From assembly GCA_032622095.1 (NCBI GenBank), contig CP136061.1, positions 19,660,991-19,724,990 of the forward strand: a stretch of DNA of 64,000 bases, in the 5' to 3' direction. This DNA comes from Siphonodentalium dalli. Taxonomy: Eukaryota; Mollusca; Scaphopoda; Gadilida; Siphonodentaliidae. The position numbers and the translations under genes were made by a program. This document shows positions 1-12,191 of this stretch, in pieces. Positions within the stretch are counted from its first letter, which is position 1; every line of letters starts with the position of its first letter. The notes beneath the pieces were generated by a model, which was given only the letters and a program-made list of their open reading frames with translations, did not search any database and was not told the origin of the DNA.

Positions 1-690
1 CGAAATGTAGCAGACGTGAATTAACACTACATAAACGGCGTGCGAAATGGAGCGGACGTGAATTAACACTACATAAACGGCGCGCTAAATGGAGCGGACG
101 TGAATTAACACTACATAAACGGCGTGCGAAATAGAGCAGACGTGAATTAACACTACATAAACGGCGTGCGAAATGTAGCAGACGTGAATTAACACTACAT
201 AAACGGCGTGCGAAATGGAGCAGACGTGAATTAACACTACATAAACGGCGTGCGAAATGGAGCAGACGTGAATTAACACTACATAAACGGCGTGCGAAAT
301 GGAGCGGACGTGGATTAACACTATACATAAACGGCGTGCCAAATGGAGCAGAACGGAATTGACACTACATAAACGGCGCGCTAAATAGAGCGGACGTGAA
401 TTAACACTACATAAACGGCGTGCCAAATTGAGCAGACGTGAATTAACACTACATAAACGGCGTGCGAAATGGAGCGGACGTGAATTAACACTACATAAAC
501 GGCGTGCGAAATAGAGCAGACGTGAATTAACACTACATAAACGGCGTGCGAAATGGAGCGGACGTGAATTAACACTACATAAACGGCGTGCGAAATAGAG
601 CAGACGTGAATTAACACTACATAAACGGCGTGCGAAATGGAGCGGACGTGAATTAACACTACATAAACGGCGTGCGAAATGGAGCGGACA
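1..690. repeat. 42-bp minisatellite array
   Basis: About 16 tandem copies of a 42-bp unit containing GTGAATTAACACTACATAAA and CGGCGTGCGAAATGGAGC. Copies differ by point changes (GTAG/GGAG/AGAG, CGG/CAG) and rare indels. The array runs off the left edge of the window, so its full length is unknown. Forty-two is divisible by three, so long repetitive open frames appear on the minus strand; these are by-products of the repeat and not genes. Confidence 0.95.
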
Positions 691-780
691 TTGTCAAATA
701 TCGTATATCTCTTCCGGCCACAATTACAACGACAACATGTTTATAAATCCCAATCTCAAGACTACCAATTCATTTTTGTG

Positions 781-800
781 AACCCTAACCCTAACCCTAA
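781..800. repeat. Short interstitial telomeric repeat
   Basis: Three full CCCTAA units plus a partial one sit between the 42-bp array and the 51-bp array. CCCTAA/TTAGGG is the canonical metazoan telomere repeat. With only about three units this is an interstitial relic or chance, not a chromosome end. It directly abuts the first unit of the next array. Confidence 0.7.
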
Positions 801-1320
801 GGCATATATAAAACACCGGAAAACTAATTGGGTCTATGATTTGTCTATACAGGCATATATAAAACACGGGAAAACTAATTGGGTATATTATTTGTCTATA
901 CAGGCATATATAAAACACAGGAAAACAATTGGGTATATTATTTGTCTATAAGGCATATATAAAACACAGGAAAACAATTGGGTATATTATTTGTATATAA
1001 AGGCATATATAAAACACAGGCAAACTAATTGGGTATATTATTTGTCTATACTGGCATATATTAAACACAGGAAAAACTAATTGGGTATATTTTTTTGTCT
1101 ACAAAGGAATATATGAAACAGAGGAAAACTAATTGGGTCTATTATTTGTCTATACAGGCATATATTAAACACAGGAAAAACTAATTGGGTATATTTTTTG
1201 TCTACAAAGGAATATATGAACGCAGGAAAACTAATTGGGTATATTATTTGTCTATAAAGGCATATATAAAACACAGGAAAAACTAATTGGGTATATTTTT
1301 TGTCTACAACGGCATAATAA
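800..1320. repeat. ~51-bp minisatellite array
   Basis: About ten copies of an AT-rich unit of roughly 51 bp: GGCATATATAAAACACAGG, then AAAACTAATTGGGTATATTA, then TTTGTCTATA. Copies vary by small indels (TATAC, TATAAA, CTACAAAG). Every unit contains a TATATAAAA string, which would look like a TATA box to a promoter predictor. No coding content is supported. Confidence 0.9.
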
Positions 1321-1628
1321 AATGGTTTATTTCTGATGCAGACGAGCGAAATCTCTTTATGTCGAAATGACATTTGCCTTGCTGGAAGGTGCTAAAAAGT
1401 TTTTCATCTTGCTGCGTTCGGAACGTTTCCGCAGGTTGATTGTTCTGAAAAGTTAACCTTTACCAACCCGTTATATAGATGTTACGTATTATATGAGAAA
1501 ATTCTAAATAGAATCGATATTTATTGATAGAAACTTTTCCTGACTGGTGTCCGCAATTCATATCTATTATTTTATGCATCACATAAGTCATCGTTCCCAT
1601 GAAAGACAACTTTTCCAAACGAGAATGA

Positions 1629-2460
1629 AGTGTTGAGGTCCACTGTGTGTGTTGTCGTGAAGTGTTAAGGTCCACTGTGTGTGTTGTCGTGAAGTGTTGA
1701 GGTCCACTGTGTGTGTTGTCGTGAAGTGCTACGGTCCACTGTGTGTGTTGTCGTGAAGTGTTAAGGTCCACTGTGTGTGGTGTCGTGAAGTGTTGAGGTC
1801 CACTGTGTGTGTTGTCGTGAAGTGTTGAGGTCCACTGTGTGTGTTGTCGTGAAGTGTTAAGGTCCACTGTGTGTGTTGTCGTGAAGTGTTAAGGTCCACT
1901 GTGTGTGTTGTCGTGAAGTGTTAAGGTCCACTGTGTGTGTTGTCGTGAAGTGTTAAGGTCCACTGTGTGTGTTGTCGTGAAGTGTTAAGGTCCACTGTGT
2001 GTGTTGTCGTGATGTGTTAAGGTCCACTGTGTGTGTTGTCGTGAAGTGTTAAGGTCCACTGTGTGTGTTGTCGTGAAGTGTTAAGGTCCACTGTGTGTGT
2101 TGTCGTGATGTGTTAAGGTCCAATGTGTGTGTTGTCGTGAAGTGTTAAGGTCCACTGTGTGTGTTGTCGTGAAGTGTTAATGTCCACTGTGTGTGTTGTC
2201 GTGAAGTGTTAAGGTCCACTGTGTGTGTTGTCGTGATGTGTTAAGGTCCACTGTGTGTGTTGTCGTGAAGTGTTAAGGTCCACTGTGTGTGTTGTCGTGA
2301 AGTGTTAAGGTCCACTGTGTGTGTTGCCGTGATGTGTTAAGGTCCACTGTGTGTGTTGTCGTGAAGTGTTAAGGTCCACTGTGTGTGTTGTCGTGAAGTG
2401 TTAAGGTCCACTGTGTGTGTTGTCGTGAAGTGTTAAGGTCCACTGTGTGTGTTGTCGTGA
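1629..2460. repeat. 32-bp minisatellite array
   Basis: About 26 copies of a 32-bp unit, GTGAAGTGTTAAGGTCCACT followed by GTGTGTGTTGTC. Copies are highly similar, with recurrent GTGAAG/GTGATG and TTAAGG/TTGAGG variants. The left copies (1629-1860) carry most of the TTGAGG type, which suggests homogenisation in blocks. The array ends abruptly at 2460 next to unique sequence. Confidence 0.95.
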
Positions 2461-3289
2461 TCAATCATAATCCACAGTTAATTACCTTCTCCTTGAATAA
2501 TTTCCGGAGCCAATTACCACACGCTTCATCTGATTCCACAGGAACGTCGTCTAACTCCAATCTCCTGCAACGATTTAGGCCACATTTAAAATATATTTGT
2601 TTCTCCTCACCATACCAAAATTTCAAGAATCAGCATAGGTAGGTAATTTTTATTTAGAATTACAAGTAATAACTGACTGGATGATTGAAATGGTTCTATG
2701 AATTCATCTCTTTTCTATTATTCTATTGGCAACCTCAGAGACGTTCCAAATGGTGATGACTTATTGTACTTCATTCATGTTTTAGATTGTTATTAAAACG
2801 GTATATCAAGGCACTATAAAAAACAATCGGTAACTCAAAAATTAATGGGTCTTTAACTTTTGTTTTCACTAAATACTTATTGACGAGTTGTTCGATCATA
2901 GATCGTCTGTTGAACTTATTATCTGGACATTTCCGAAACATTGCCGAAAATCTCAAGCAAATCGACCGTACGACTCCATAAAAAACATCGTCGAAACTAC
3001 GTTCAATTGTAAATATTTACATTTCGATTCGGGACGCAACCATTAGCGATAAACTAACGAAAACGATTTCGCCATCAATATTCACTGCGTGTAATTAATA
3101 TATAAGAATGAGAGTGGGTTGTCAATTGGGATATTTTTTTTGGTAAAAATAATTTCTTTGAGCAAGATTCTTCTCCATTTCTATGTTATCACCCTACCGG
3201 AGTGTTTCACATCACTTTAATGCTGTTTATGAAATGTTTTTGAGATTAAAACATTATGTGATCTATTCCTCTAAATGTCAGAGAAAAAA
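2461..3289. other. Unique spacer with a partial TTAA MITE
   Basis: AT-rich DNA with no convincing coding sequence. Its middle part (2688-2852) is a truncated copy of the TTAA MITE described separately. At 3225-3290 lies a sequence beginning ATGAAATGTTTTTGAGATTA that recurs inside the adjacent 28-bp array and may be the flank from which that array captured its interrupting segment. The rest is unrecognised. Confidence 0.6.
2688..2852 (+). mobile_element. Truncated copy of the TTAA MITE (copy C)
   Basis: This matches the right part of the full-length MITEs at 20585-21029 and 23384-23832: it shares the ACGTTCCAAATGGTGATGA and GTATATCAAGGCACTATAAA blocks and ends with a TTAATGGG terminal repeat followed by TTAA (2853-2856). 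The left half is absent; it would have extended towards the 32-bp array. Non-coding and non-autonomous. Confidence 0.6.
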
Positions 3290-6200
3290 CTCACATAGCC
3301 TGTATCTTTATACTTAAGTTATGTAGTCTGCATCTTTATAATAAACTCATGTAGCTTGTGTCTTTATAATAAACTTATGTAGCCATATCTTTATAATAAA
3401 CTCATGTAGCCTGGTTAATGTGAGTGTATTAAATGTTTGTGAGATTAAAACATTATGTCATCTATTCCTCTAAATGTCATAGAACAAACTCATGTAGCCT
3501 GTATCTTTATAATAAACTCACGAAGCCTGTATATTTATAATAAACTCACGTGACATGTATCTTTATAAGCTCATATAGCCTATATATTTATAATAAAGTC
3601 ATGTAGCCTGTATCTTTATAATAACTCATGTAGCCTGCATCTTTATAATAAACTCATTTAGCCTGTATCTTTATAATAAACTCATGTAGCCTGTATCTTT
3701 ATAATAAACTCATGTAACCTGTATATTTATAATAAAGTCATGTAGCCTGTATCTGTATAATAAACTCATTTAGCCTGTATCTTTATAATAAACTCATGTA
3801 GCCTGTATCTTTATAATAAACTAATGTAGCCTGTATCTGTATACTAAACTCATGTAGCCTGTATCTTTATAATAAACTAATGTAGCCTGTATCTGTATAA
3901 TAAACTAATGTAGCCTGTATCTGTATATTAAACTCATGTAGCCTGTATCTTTATAATAAACTAATGAAGCCTGTATCTGTATACTAAACTCATGTAGCCT
4001 GTATCTTTATAACACACTCATGTAGCCTGTATCTTTATAGTAAACTCGTGTAGCCTGTATCTTTATAATAAACTCATGTAGCCTATATCTGTATAATAAA
4101 CTCATGTAGCCTGTATTTTTATAATAAAATCAGATAGCCTGTATCTTTGTAATAAACTAATGTAGCCTATATCTTTATAACAAACTCATCTAGCCTGTAT
4201 CTTTATAATAAACTCAAGTAGCCTGTATCTTTATAATAAACTCATGTAGCCTGTATCTTTATAATAAACTAATGTAGCCTGTATCTTTATAATAAACCCA
4301 TGTAGCCTGTATCTTTATAATAAACTAATGTAGCCTGTATCTGTATAATAAACTCATTTAGCATGTATCTTTATAATAAACTCATGTAGCCTGTATCTTT
4401 ATAATAAACTAATGTAGCCTGTATCTGTATAATAAACTCATGTAGCCTGTATCTGTATACTAAACTCATGTAGCCTGTATCTTTATAATAAACTCATGTA
4501 GCCTGTATCTTTAAAATAAACTAATGTAGCCTGTATCTGTATACTAAACTCAGGTAGTCTCTATCTTTATAACAAACTCATGTAGCCTGAATCTTTATGA
4601 CAAACTCATGTATCCTGTATCTTTATAACAAACGCATGTAGCCTGTATCATTATAAAAAAACTGATGTAGCCTGTATCTTTATAATAAACTCATGTAGCC
4701 TATATCTTTATAATAAACTCATATAGCCTGTATCTTTATAATAAACTCAAGTAGCCTGTATCTTTATAATAAACTCATGTAGACTGTATCTTTATAACAA
4801 ACGCATGTAACCTGCATCTTTATAATAAACTCATGTAGCCTGTATCTTTATAACAAACTAATGTAGCCTGTATCTGTATAATAAACTCAGGTAGCCTGTA
4901 TCTTTATAACAAACTCATGTAGTCTCTATCTTTATAACAAACTCATGTAGCCTGAATCTTTATGACAAACTCATGTATCCTGTATCTTTATAACAAACGC
5001 ATGTAGCCTGTATCTTTATAAAAAAACTCATGTAGCCTGTATCTTTATAATAAACTCATGTAGACTGTATCTTTATAATAAACTCAAGTAGCCTGTATCT
5101 TTATAATAAACTCATATAGCCTGTATCTTTATAATAAACTCAAGTAGCCTGTATCTTTATAATAAACTCATGTAGCCTGTATCTTTATAATAAACTAATG
5201 TAGCCTGTATCTTTATAATAAACCCATGTAGCCTGTATCTTTATAATAAACTAATGTAGCCTGTATCTGTATAATAAACTCATTTAGCATGTATCTTTAT
5301 AATAAACTCATGTAGCCTGTATCTTTATAATAAACTAATGTAGCCTGTATCTGTATAATAAACTCATGTAGCCTGTATCTGTATACTAAACTCATGTAGC
5401 CTGTATCTTTATAATAAACTCATGTAGCCTGTATCTTTAAAATAAACTAATGTAGCCTGTATCTGTATACTAAACTCAGGTAGTCTCTATCTTTATAACA
5501 AACTCATGTAGCCTGAATCTTTATGACAAACTCATGTATCCTGTATCTTTATAACAAACGCATGTAGCCTGTATCTTTATAAAAAAACTGATGTAGCCTG
5601 TATCTTTATAATAAACTCATGTAGCCTATATCTTTATAATAAACTCATATAGCCTGTATCTTTATAATAAACTCAAGTAGCCTGTATCTTTATAATAAAC
5701 TCATGTAGACTGTATCTTTATAACAAACGCATGTAACCTGCATCTTTATAATAAACTCATGTAGCCTGTATCTTTATAACAAACTAATGTAGCCTGTATC
5801 TGTATACTAAACTCGGGTAGCCTGTATCTTTATAACAAACTCATGTAGTCTCTATCTTTATAACAAACTCATGTAGCCTGAATCTTTATGACAAACTCAT
5901 GTATCCTGTATCTTTATAACAAACGCATGTAGCCTGTATCTTTATAAAAAAAACTCATGTAGCCTGTATCTTTATAATAAACTCATGTAGACTGTATCTT
6001 TATAATAAACTCAAGTAGCCTGTATCTTTATAATAAACTCATATAGCCTGTATCTTTATAATAAACTCAAGTAGCCTGTATCTTTATAATAAACTCATGT
6101 AGCCTGTATCTTTATAACAAACGCATGTAACCTGCATCTTTATAATAAACTCATGTAGACTGTATCTTTATAACAAACGCATGTAACCTGTATCTTTATA

Positions 6201-9200
6201 ACAAACTCATGTAGCCTGTATCTTTATAACAAACTCATGTAGCCTGTATCTTTATAATAAACTCATGTAGCCTGTATCTTTATAACAAACTCATGCAGCC
6301 TGCATCTTTATAATAAACTCATGTAGCCTGTATCTTTATAATAAACTCATGTAGCCTGAATCTTTATAATAAAGTCATGTAGCCTGTATCTTTGTAATAA
6401 ACGCATGTATATAGTATCTTTGTAATAATCTCATATAGCCTGTATCTTTAGTATAAACTCACGTAGCCTGTATCTTCAAAAATAAACTCATGTGGCCCGT
6501 ATCTCTATAAGCTCATATAGCCTATATATTTATAATAAACTCATGTAGCCTGTATCTTTATAACAAACTCATGTAGCCTGTATCTTTATAATAAACTCAT
6601 GTAGCCTGGTTAATGTGAGTGTATTAAATGTTTGTGAGATTAAAACATTATGTCATCTATTCCTCTAAATGTCATAGAACAAACTCATGTAGCCTGTATC
6701 TGTATAAGCTCATATAGCCTATATATTTATAATAAACTCATGTAGCCTGTATCTTTATAACAAACTCATGTAGCCTGTATCTTTATAATAAACTCATGTA
6801 GCCTGTATCTTTATAACAAACGCATGTAACATGCGTCTTTATAATAAACTCATGTAGACTGTATCTTTATAACAAACGCATGTAACCTGTATCTTTATAA
6901 GCTCATATAGCCTATATATTTATAATAAAGTCATGTAGCCTGTATCTTTATAATAACTCATGTAGCCTGCATCTTTATAATAAACTCATGTAGCCTGTAT
7001 CTTTATAACAAACTCATGTAGCCTGTATCTTTATAATAAACTCATGTAGCCTGTATCTTTAAAATAAACTAATGTAGCCTGTATCTGTATACTAAACTCA
7101 GGTAGTCTCTATCTTTATAACAAACTCATGTAGCCTGAATCTTTATGACAAACTCATGTATCCTGTATCTTTATAACAAACGCATGTAGCCTGTATCTTT
7201 ATAAAAAAACTGATGTAGCCTGTATCTTTATAATAAACTCATGTAGCCTATATCTTTATAATAAACTCATATAGCCTGTATCTTTATAATAAACTCAAGT
7301 AGCCTGTATCTTTATAATAAACTCATGTAGACTGTATCTTTATAACAAACGCATGTAACCTGCATCTTTATAATAAACTCATGTAGCCTGTATCTTTATA
7401 ACAAACTAATGTAGCCTGTATCTGTATACTAAACTCAGGTAGCCTGTATCTTTATAACAAACTCATGTAGTCTCTATCTTTATAACAAACTCATGTAGCC
7501 TGAATCTTTATGACAAACTCATGTATCCTGTATCTTTATAACAAACGCATGTAGCCTGTATCTTTATAAAAAAACTCATGTAGCCTGTATCTTTATAATA
7601 AACTCATGTAGACTGTATCTTTATAATAAACTCAAGTAGCCTGTATCTTTATAATAAACTCATATAGCCTGTATCTTTATAATAAACTCAAGTAGCCTGT
7701 ATCTTTATAATAAACTCATGTAGCCTGTATCTTTATAATAAACTAATGTAGCCTGTATCTTTATAATAAACCCATGTAGCCTGTATCTTTATAATAAACT
7801 AATGTAGCCTGTATCTGTATAATAAACTCATTTAGCATGTATCTTTATAATAAACTCATGTAGCCTGTATCTTTATAATAAACTAATGTAGCCTGTATCT
7901 GTATAATAAACTCATGTAGCCTGTATCTGTATACTAAACTCATGTAGCCTGTATCTTTATAATAAACTCATGTAGCCTGTATCTTTAAAATAAACTAATG
8001 TAGCCTGTATCTGTATACTAAACTCAGGTAGTCTCTATCTTTATAACAAACTCATGTAGCCTGAATCTTTATGACAAACTCATGTATCCTGTATCTTTAT
8101 AACAAACGCATGTAGCCTGTATCTTTATAAAAAAACTGATGTAGCCTGTATCTTTATAATAAACTCATGTAGCCTATATCTTTATAATAAACTCATATAG
8201 CCTGTATCTTTATAATAAACTCAAGTAGCCTGTATCTTTATAATAAACTCATGTAGACTGTATCTTTATAACAAACGCATGTAACCTGCATCTTTATAAT
8301 AAACTCATGTAGCCTGTATCTTTATAACAAACTAATGTAGCCTGTATCTGTATACTAAACTCGGGTAGCCTGTATCTTTATAACAAACTCATGTAGTCTC
8401 TATCTTTATAACAAACTCATGTAGCCTGAATCTTTATGACAAACTCATGTATCCTGTATCTTTATAACAAACGCATGTAGCCTGTATCTTTATAAAAAAA
8501 ACTCATGTAGCCTGTATCTTTATAATAAACTCATGTAGACTGTATCTTTATAATAAACTCAAGTAGCCTGTATCTTTATAATAAACTCATATAGCCTGTA
8601 TCTTTATAATAAACTCAAGTAGCCTGTATCTTTATAATAAACGCATGTAGCCTGTATCTTTATAACAAACGCATGTAACCTGCATCTTTATAATAAACTC
8701 ATGTAGACTGTATCTTTATAACAAACGCATGTAACCTGTATCTTTATAACAAACTCATGTAGCCTGTATCTTTATAACAAACTCATGTAGCCTGTATCTT
8801 TATAATAAACTCATGTAGCCTGTATCTTTATAACAAACTCATGCAGCCTGCATCTTTATAATAAACTCATGTAGCCTGTATCTTTATAATAAACTCATGT
8901 AGCCTGAATCTTTATAATAAAGTCATGTAGCCTGTATCTTTGTAATAAACGCATGTATATAGTATCTTTGTAATAATCTCATATAGCCTGTATCTTTAGT
9001 ATAAACTCACGTAGCCTGTATCTTCAAAAATAAACTCATGTGGCCCGTATCTCTATAAGCTCATATAGCCTATATATTTATAATAAACTCATGTAGCCTG
9101 TATCTTTATAACAAACTCATGTAGCCTGTATCTTTATAATAAACTCATGTAGCCTGGTTAATGTGAGTGTATTAAATGTTTGTGAGATTAAAACATTATG

Positions 9201-10085
9201 TCATCTATTCCTCTAAATGTCATAGAACAAACTCATGTAGCCTGTATCTGTATAAGCTCATATAGCCTATATATTTATAATAAACTCATGTAGCCTGTAT
9301 CTTTATAACAAACTCATGTAGCCTGTATCTTTATAATAAACTCATGTAGCCTGTATCTTTATAACAAACGCATGTAACATGCGTCTTTATAATAAACTCA
9401 TGTAGACTGTATCTTTATAACAAACGCATGTAACCTGTATCTTTATAAGCTCATATAGCCTATATATTTATAATAAAGTCATGTAGCCTGTATCTTTATA
9501 ATAACTCATGTAGCCTGCATCTTTATAATAAACTCATGTAGCCTGTATCTTTATAACAAACTCATGTAGCCTGTATCTTTATAATAAACTCATGTAGCCT
9601 GTATCTTTGGAATAAAGTCATGTAGCCTGCATCTTTATAATAAACTCATGTAACCTGCATCTTTGTAACAAACTCATGTAGCCTGTATCTTTATAACAAA
9701 CTCATGTAGCCTGTATCTTTGGAATAAAGTCATGTAGCCTGTATCTTTGGAATAAACTCATGTAGCCTGTATCTTTGTAATAAACCCATGTAGCCTGTAT
9801 CTTTGGAATAAAGTCATGTAGCCTGTATCTTTGTAATAAACCCATGTAGCCTGTATCTTTGTAATATACTCACGTAGCCTGTATCTTCAAAAATAAACTC
9901 ATGTGGCCCGTATCTTTATAAGCTTATATAGCCTATATATTTATAATAAACTCATGTAGTCTGTATCTTTATAATAAACTCATGTTGCTTGTATATATAA
10001 TACACTCATGTAGCCTGTATCTGTATAATACACTCATGTAGCCTATATCTTTATAATAAACTCATATATCATGTATCTTTCAAGC
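3290..10085. repeat. 28-bp minisatellite with nested higher-order repeats
   Basis: About 240 copies (estimated from length) of a 28-bp AT-rich unit, CTCATGTAGCCTGTATCTTT followed by ATAATAAA. Diagnostic variants (for example CAGGTAGTCTCTATC, AATCTTTATGACAAA) recur at 4549, 5475, 7097 and 8023. This gives a 926-bp repeat nested in a 2,548-bp repeat. A non-repeat segment starting GTGAGTGTATTAAATG interrupts the array at about 3421, 6615 and 9163; the last two are exactly one 2,548-bp period apart. There is no coding content, as stops occur in all frames. Confidence 0.95.
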
Positions 10086-11329
10086 TTTTCAATACATTTA
10101 AATAATTCTAATCATATGTTTATCACATTGATTGAAAATAAAAAAAAAATCTTTGGGAAGCCAATACAATATTTCGTGTAGGGACATTTTTTTCTAGGGT
10201 AGGTTTGGTCAGGAGAAACAAACAATTTTATTTGTGGCCTTAACGACCAGATTTATGAAGCAAATCGTCTAAAAAAACATTTTGCGTGTCATATAAAGTG
10301 TAAGGTTGAGACAATTCCGGTTGTAATTGAAATGCTGTCATGTTGGTATAGTTTCTATGCTCCTACTTTGAATTATTGGGAAAGTGCAGGCACACGCATT
10401 TCTCGAACTGTTAACGGAAAAAAGACTCTAGACATTGTCCTAACAGTAGTCCAGACTTGATTGTGATCTAAGGCCTACTTCACACGCGTTACATCGTCAT
10501 GCGTTAACTAACCGGGTATCCGTTTTTCACTCTTTACACATTGAACCGATAATACGATATGCATCAACGCTTTGTCATAATTATATTGTGGTATTTCTCG
10601 ATAGTTTCCACTTGAGTGGACCACTTGGCGGCCATTTTGGTTTGGGGTGAGGTGTGCGTGTGGGGTTAATATTTACGGTGTCTTGGGGTCCACCATACAA
10701 ACCCTTTGTTCGACCTAAATCGGATAATATAGGATTTGTATATATTATATAATTATAGGGTGGGATAATATGATAGGATTTTGAAACCAGTGATCCTATA
10801 TATGCCAAGAGCAACCTACAAGTACTTTTAAATAGGCTCAACATATACTTGAATATACAAACCGAGAACATTACTAGCTTAGTGAATTAATAACTGTAAG
10901 CTGATAATATAGGGGTACCGGTACCCTGTAGATAAATTTATTAGCATAAAGACGCTCGTGACAGCCGTATTCATGTATACATGATGATGACACAATATAA
11001 TATATAAACACATTTTAACACAATACATATATATATCTATACGTATGTTAAAACGAGATCGCCGTTAGGTCGCGATTGCAATTGGAATTGGTTAAGTATA
11101 ATTATGTCGGTTAAATGCATACAAGTAAACTTTTTTTTACGAAAATATTGATGTTTACGGTAGATATTTTAAGTATAACATGTTATTTAACACATTATTT
11201 CAAATATTGTTAAAACTTGAGGTTCCAGATAGAAAATTATAGTCTTGTGCGTGCAAATAAAATGTTATTCAATTTGGGATGTTGGTATTTGCAATGTGCG
11301 GTTTAATTGGAAGCTTGGAGTTTAATCTA
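10086..11329. other. Unidentified intergenic or intronic DNA
   Basis: Unique AT-rich sequence. The open frames are short and none resembles a known domain. Phasing suggests this lies in intron 4 of the acyltransferase gene if that gene continues leftwards, but no exon 5 could be recognised. A GGTACCGGTACC direct/palindromic string occurs at 10913-10924. Nothing else is supported. Confidence 0.4.
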
Positions 11330-11495
11330 CACCATCAAACGAACACCATGAAATTCACCATCAAACGAACACCATGAAATTCACACCATCAAACGAACAC
11401 CATGAAATTCACCATCAAACGAACACCATGAAATTCACCATCAAACGAACACCATGAAATTCACACCATCAAACGAACACCATGAAATTCACAAT
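11330..11495. repeat. 26-28-bp minisatellite, six copies
   Basis: Six copies of ACCATCAAACGAACACCATG followed by AAATTC, with or without an extra CA dinucleotide between copies. It is flanked by unique DNA and too short to be more than a local expansion. Confidence 0.9.
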
Positions 11496-11741
11496 GCACA
11501 TTCAAAAATCACTAATCGTCATAAAAACTCATTTTTATAACTGAACTTTACAAGGGAAATAGGTATAGATTTCCCCTGATTTTGAAATCAAACAATTAAT
11601 AAACGTCGTAAAATGCACATAATCCCTTTCACTCATAAGTACAATAACTTCTGCAACAAATATCCAGCTCATCCACTGCATGAGTTCCAGATAGTAACTA
11701 TATCCGAAGGTCTGAACCAATGGTTTATATATTATATGTAA

Positions 11742-12191
11742 CCCGCCATATCAAACCCAGTCGTAAGTCGGCATTTTTTTTACCCTGTGCCAATGCATTC
11801 GCTTATATATGCGAGTCGACCATAGGTCGCCTCGCATATATAAGAGAATGCATTAACCTAACAATTTTTTACAATTTTAATAATGTTTTCTTGTATTCTT
11901 TAACAATTTTATAATTTCACCCATACAGAGCCCCAGACAAACATGAGCAGACGACACTCTTCTATACGCTTCTATATATGTGTGGGGCTCCCTGCAGGGT
12001 AATGGATGTTTTTTTATTTTATGTCCTAAAAATTGTAAGAAACATTTATTTAAAAACAATGATAACAAATTGTTAGGCCAATGCATTCTCTTATATATGC
12101 GAGGCGACCTATGGTCGACTCGCATATATAAGAGAATGCATTGGCACAGGGTAAAAAAATCCCGACTTACGACTGGATTTGATATGGCGGG
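11742..12191. mobile_element. Foldback element with nested palindromes
   Basis: Two arms of about 120 bp (11742-11862 and 12073-12191) are inverted copies of each other. They begin CCCGCCATATCAAA and end with its complement TTTGATATGGCGGG, apart from one base. Each arm contains its own ~63-bp near-perfect palindrome centred on GGTCGAC/GTCGACC (11792-11854 and 12080-12142), flanked by ATGCATT. The ~210-bp middle carries no gene. The right end abuts the 48-bp array directly. No clear target-site duplication was found, so the superfamily is unknown. Confidence 0.75.

Noticed and set aside
781-800. Chromosome end
   Set aside because: Only about three CCCTAA units with long sequence on both sides.
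800-1320. Multiple TATA-box promoters
   Set aside because: TATATAAAA is part of every 51-bp unit and nothing coding follows.
1-10085. CRISPR-like arrays
   Set aside because: Units are contiguous tandem repeats without unique spacers, and the DNA is clearly eukaryotic.
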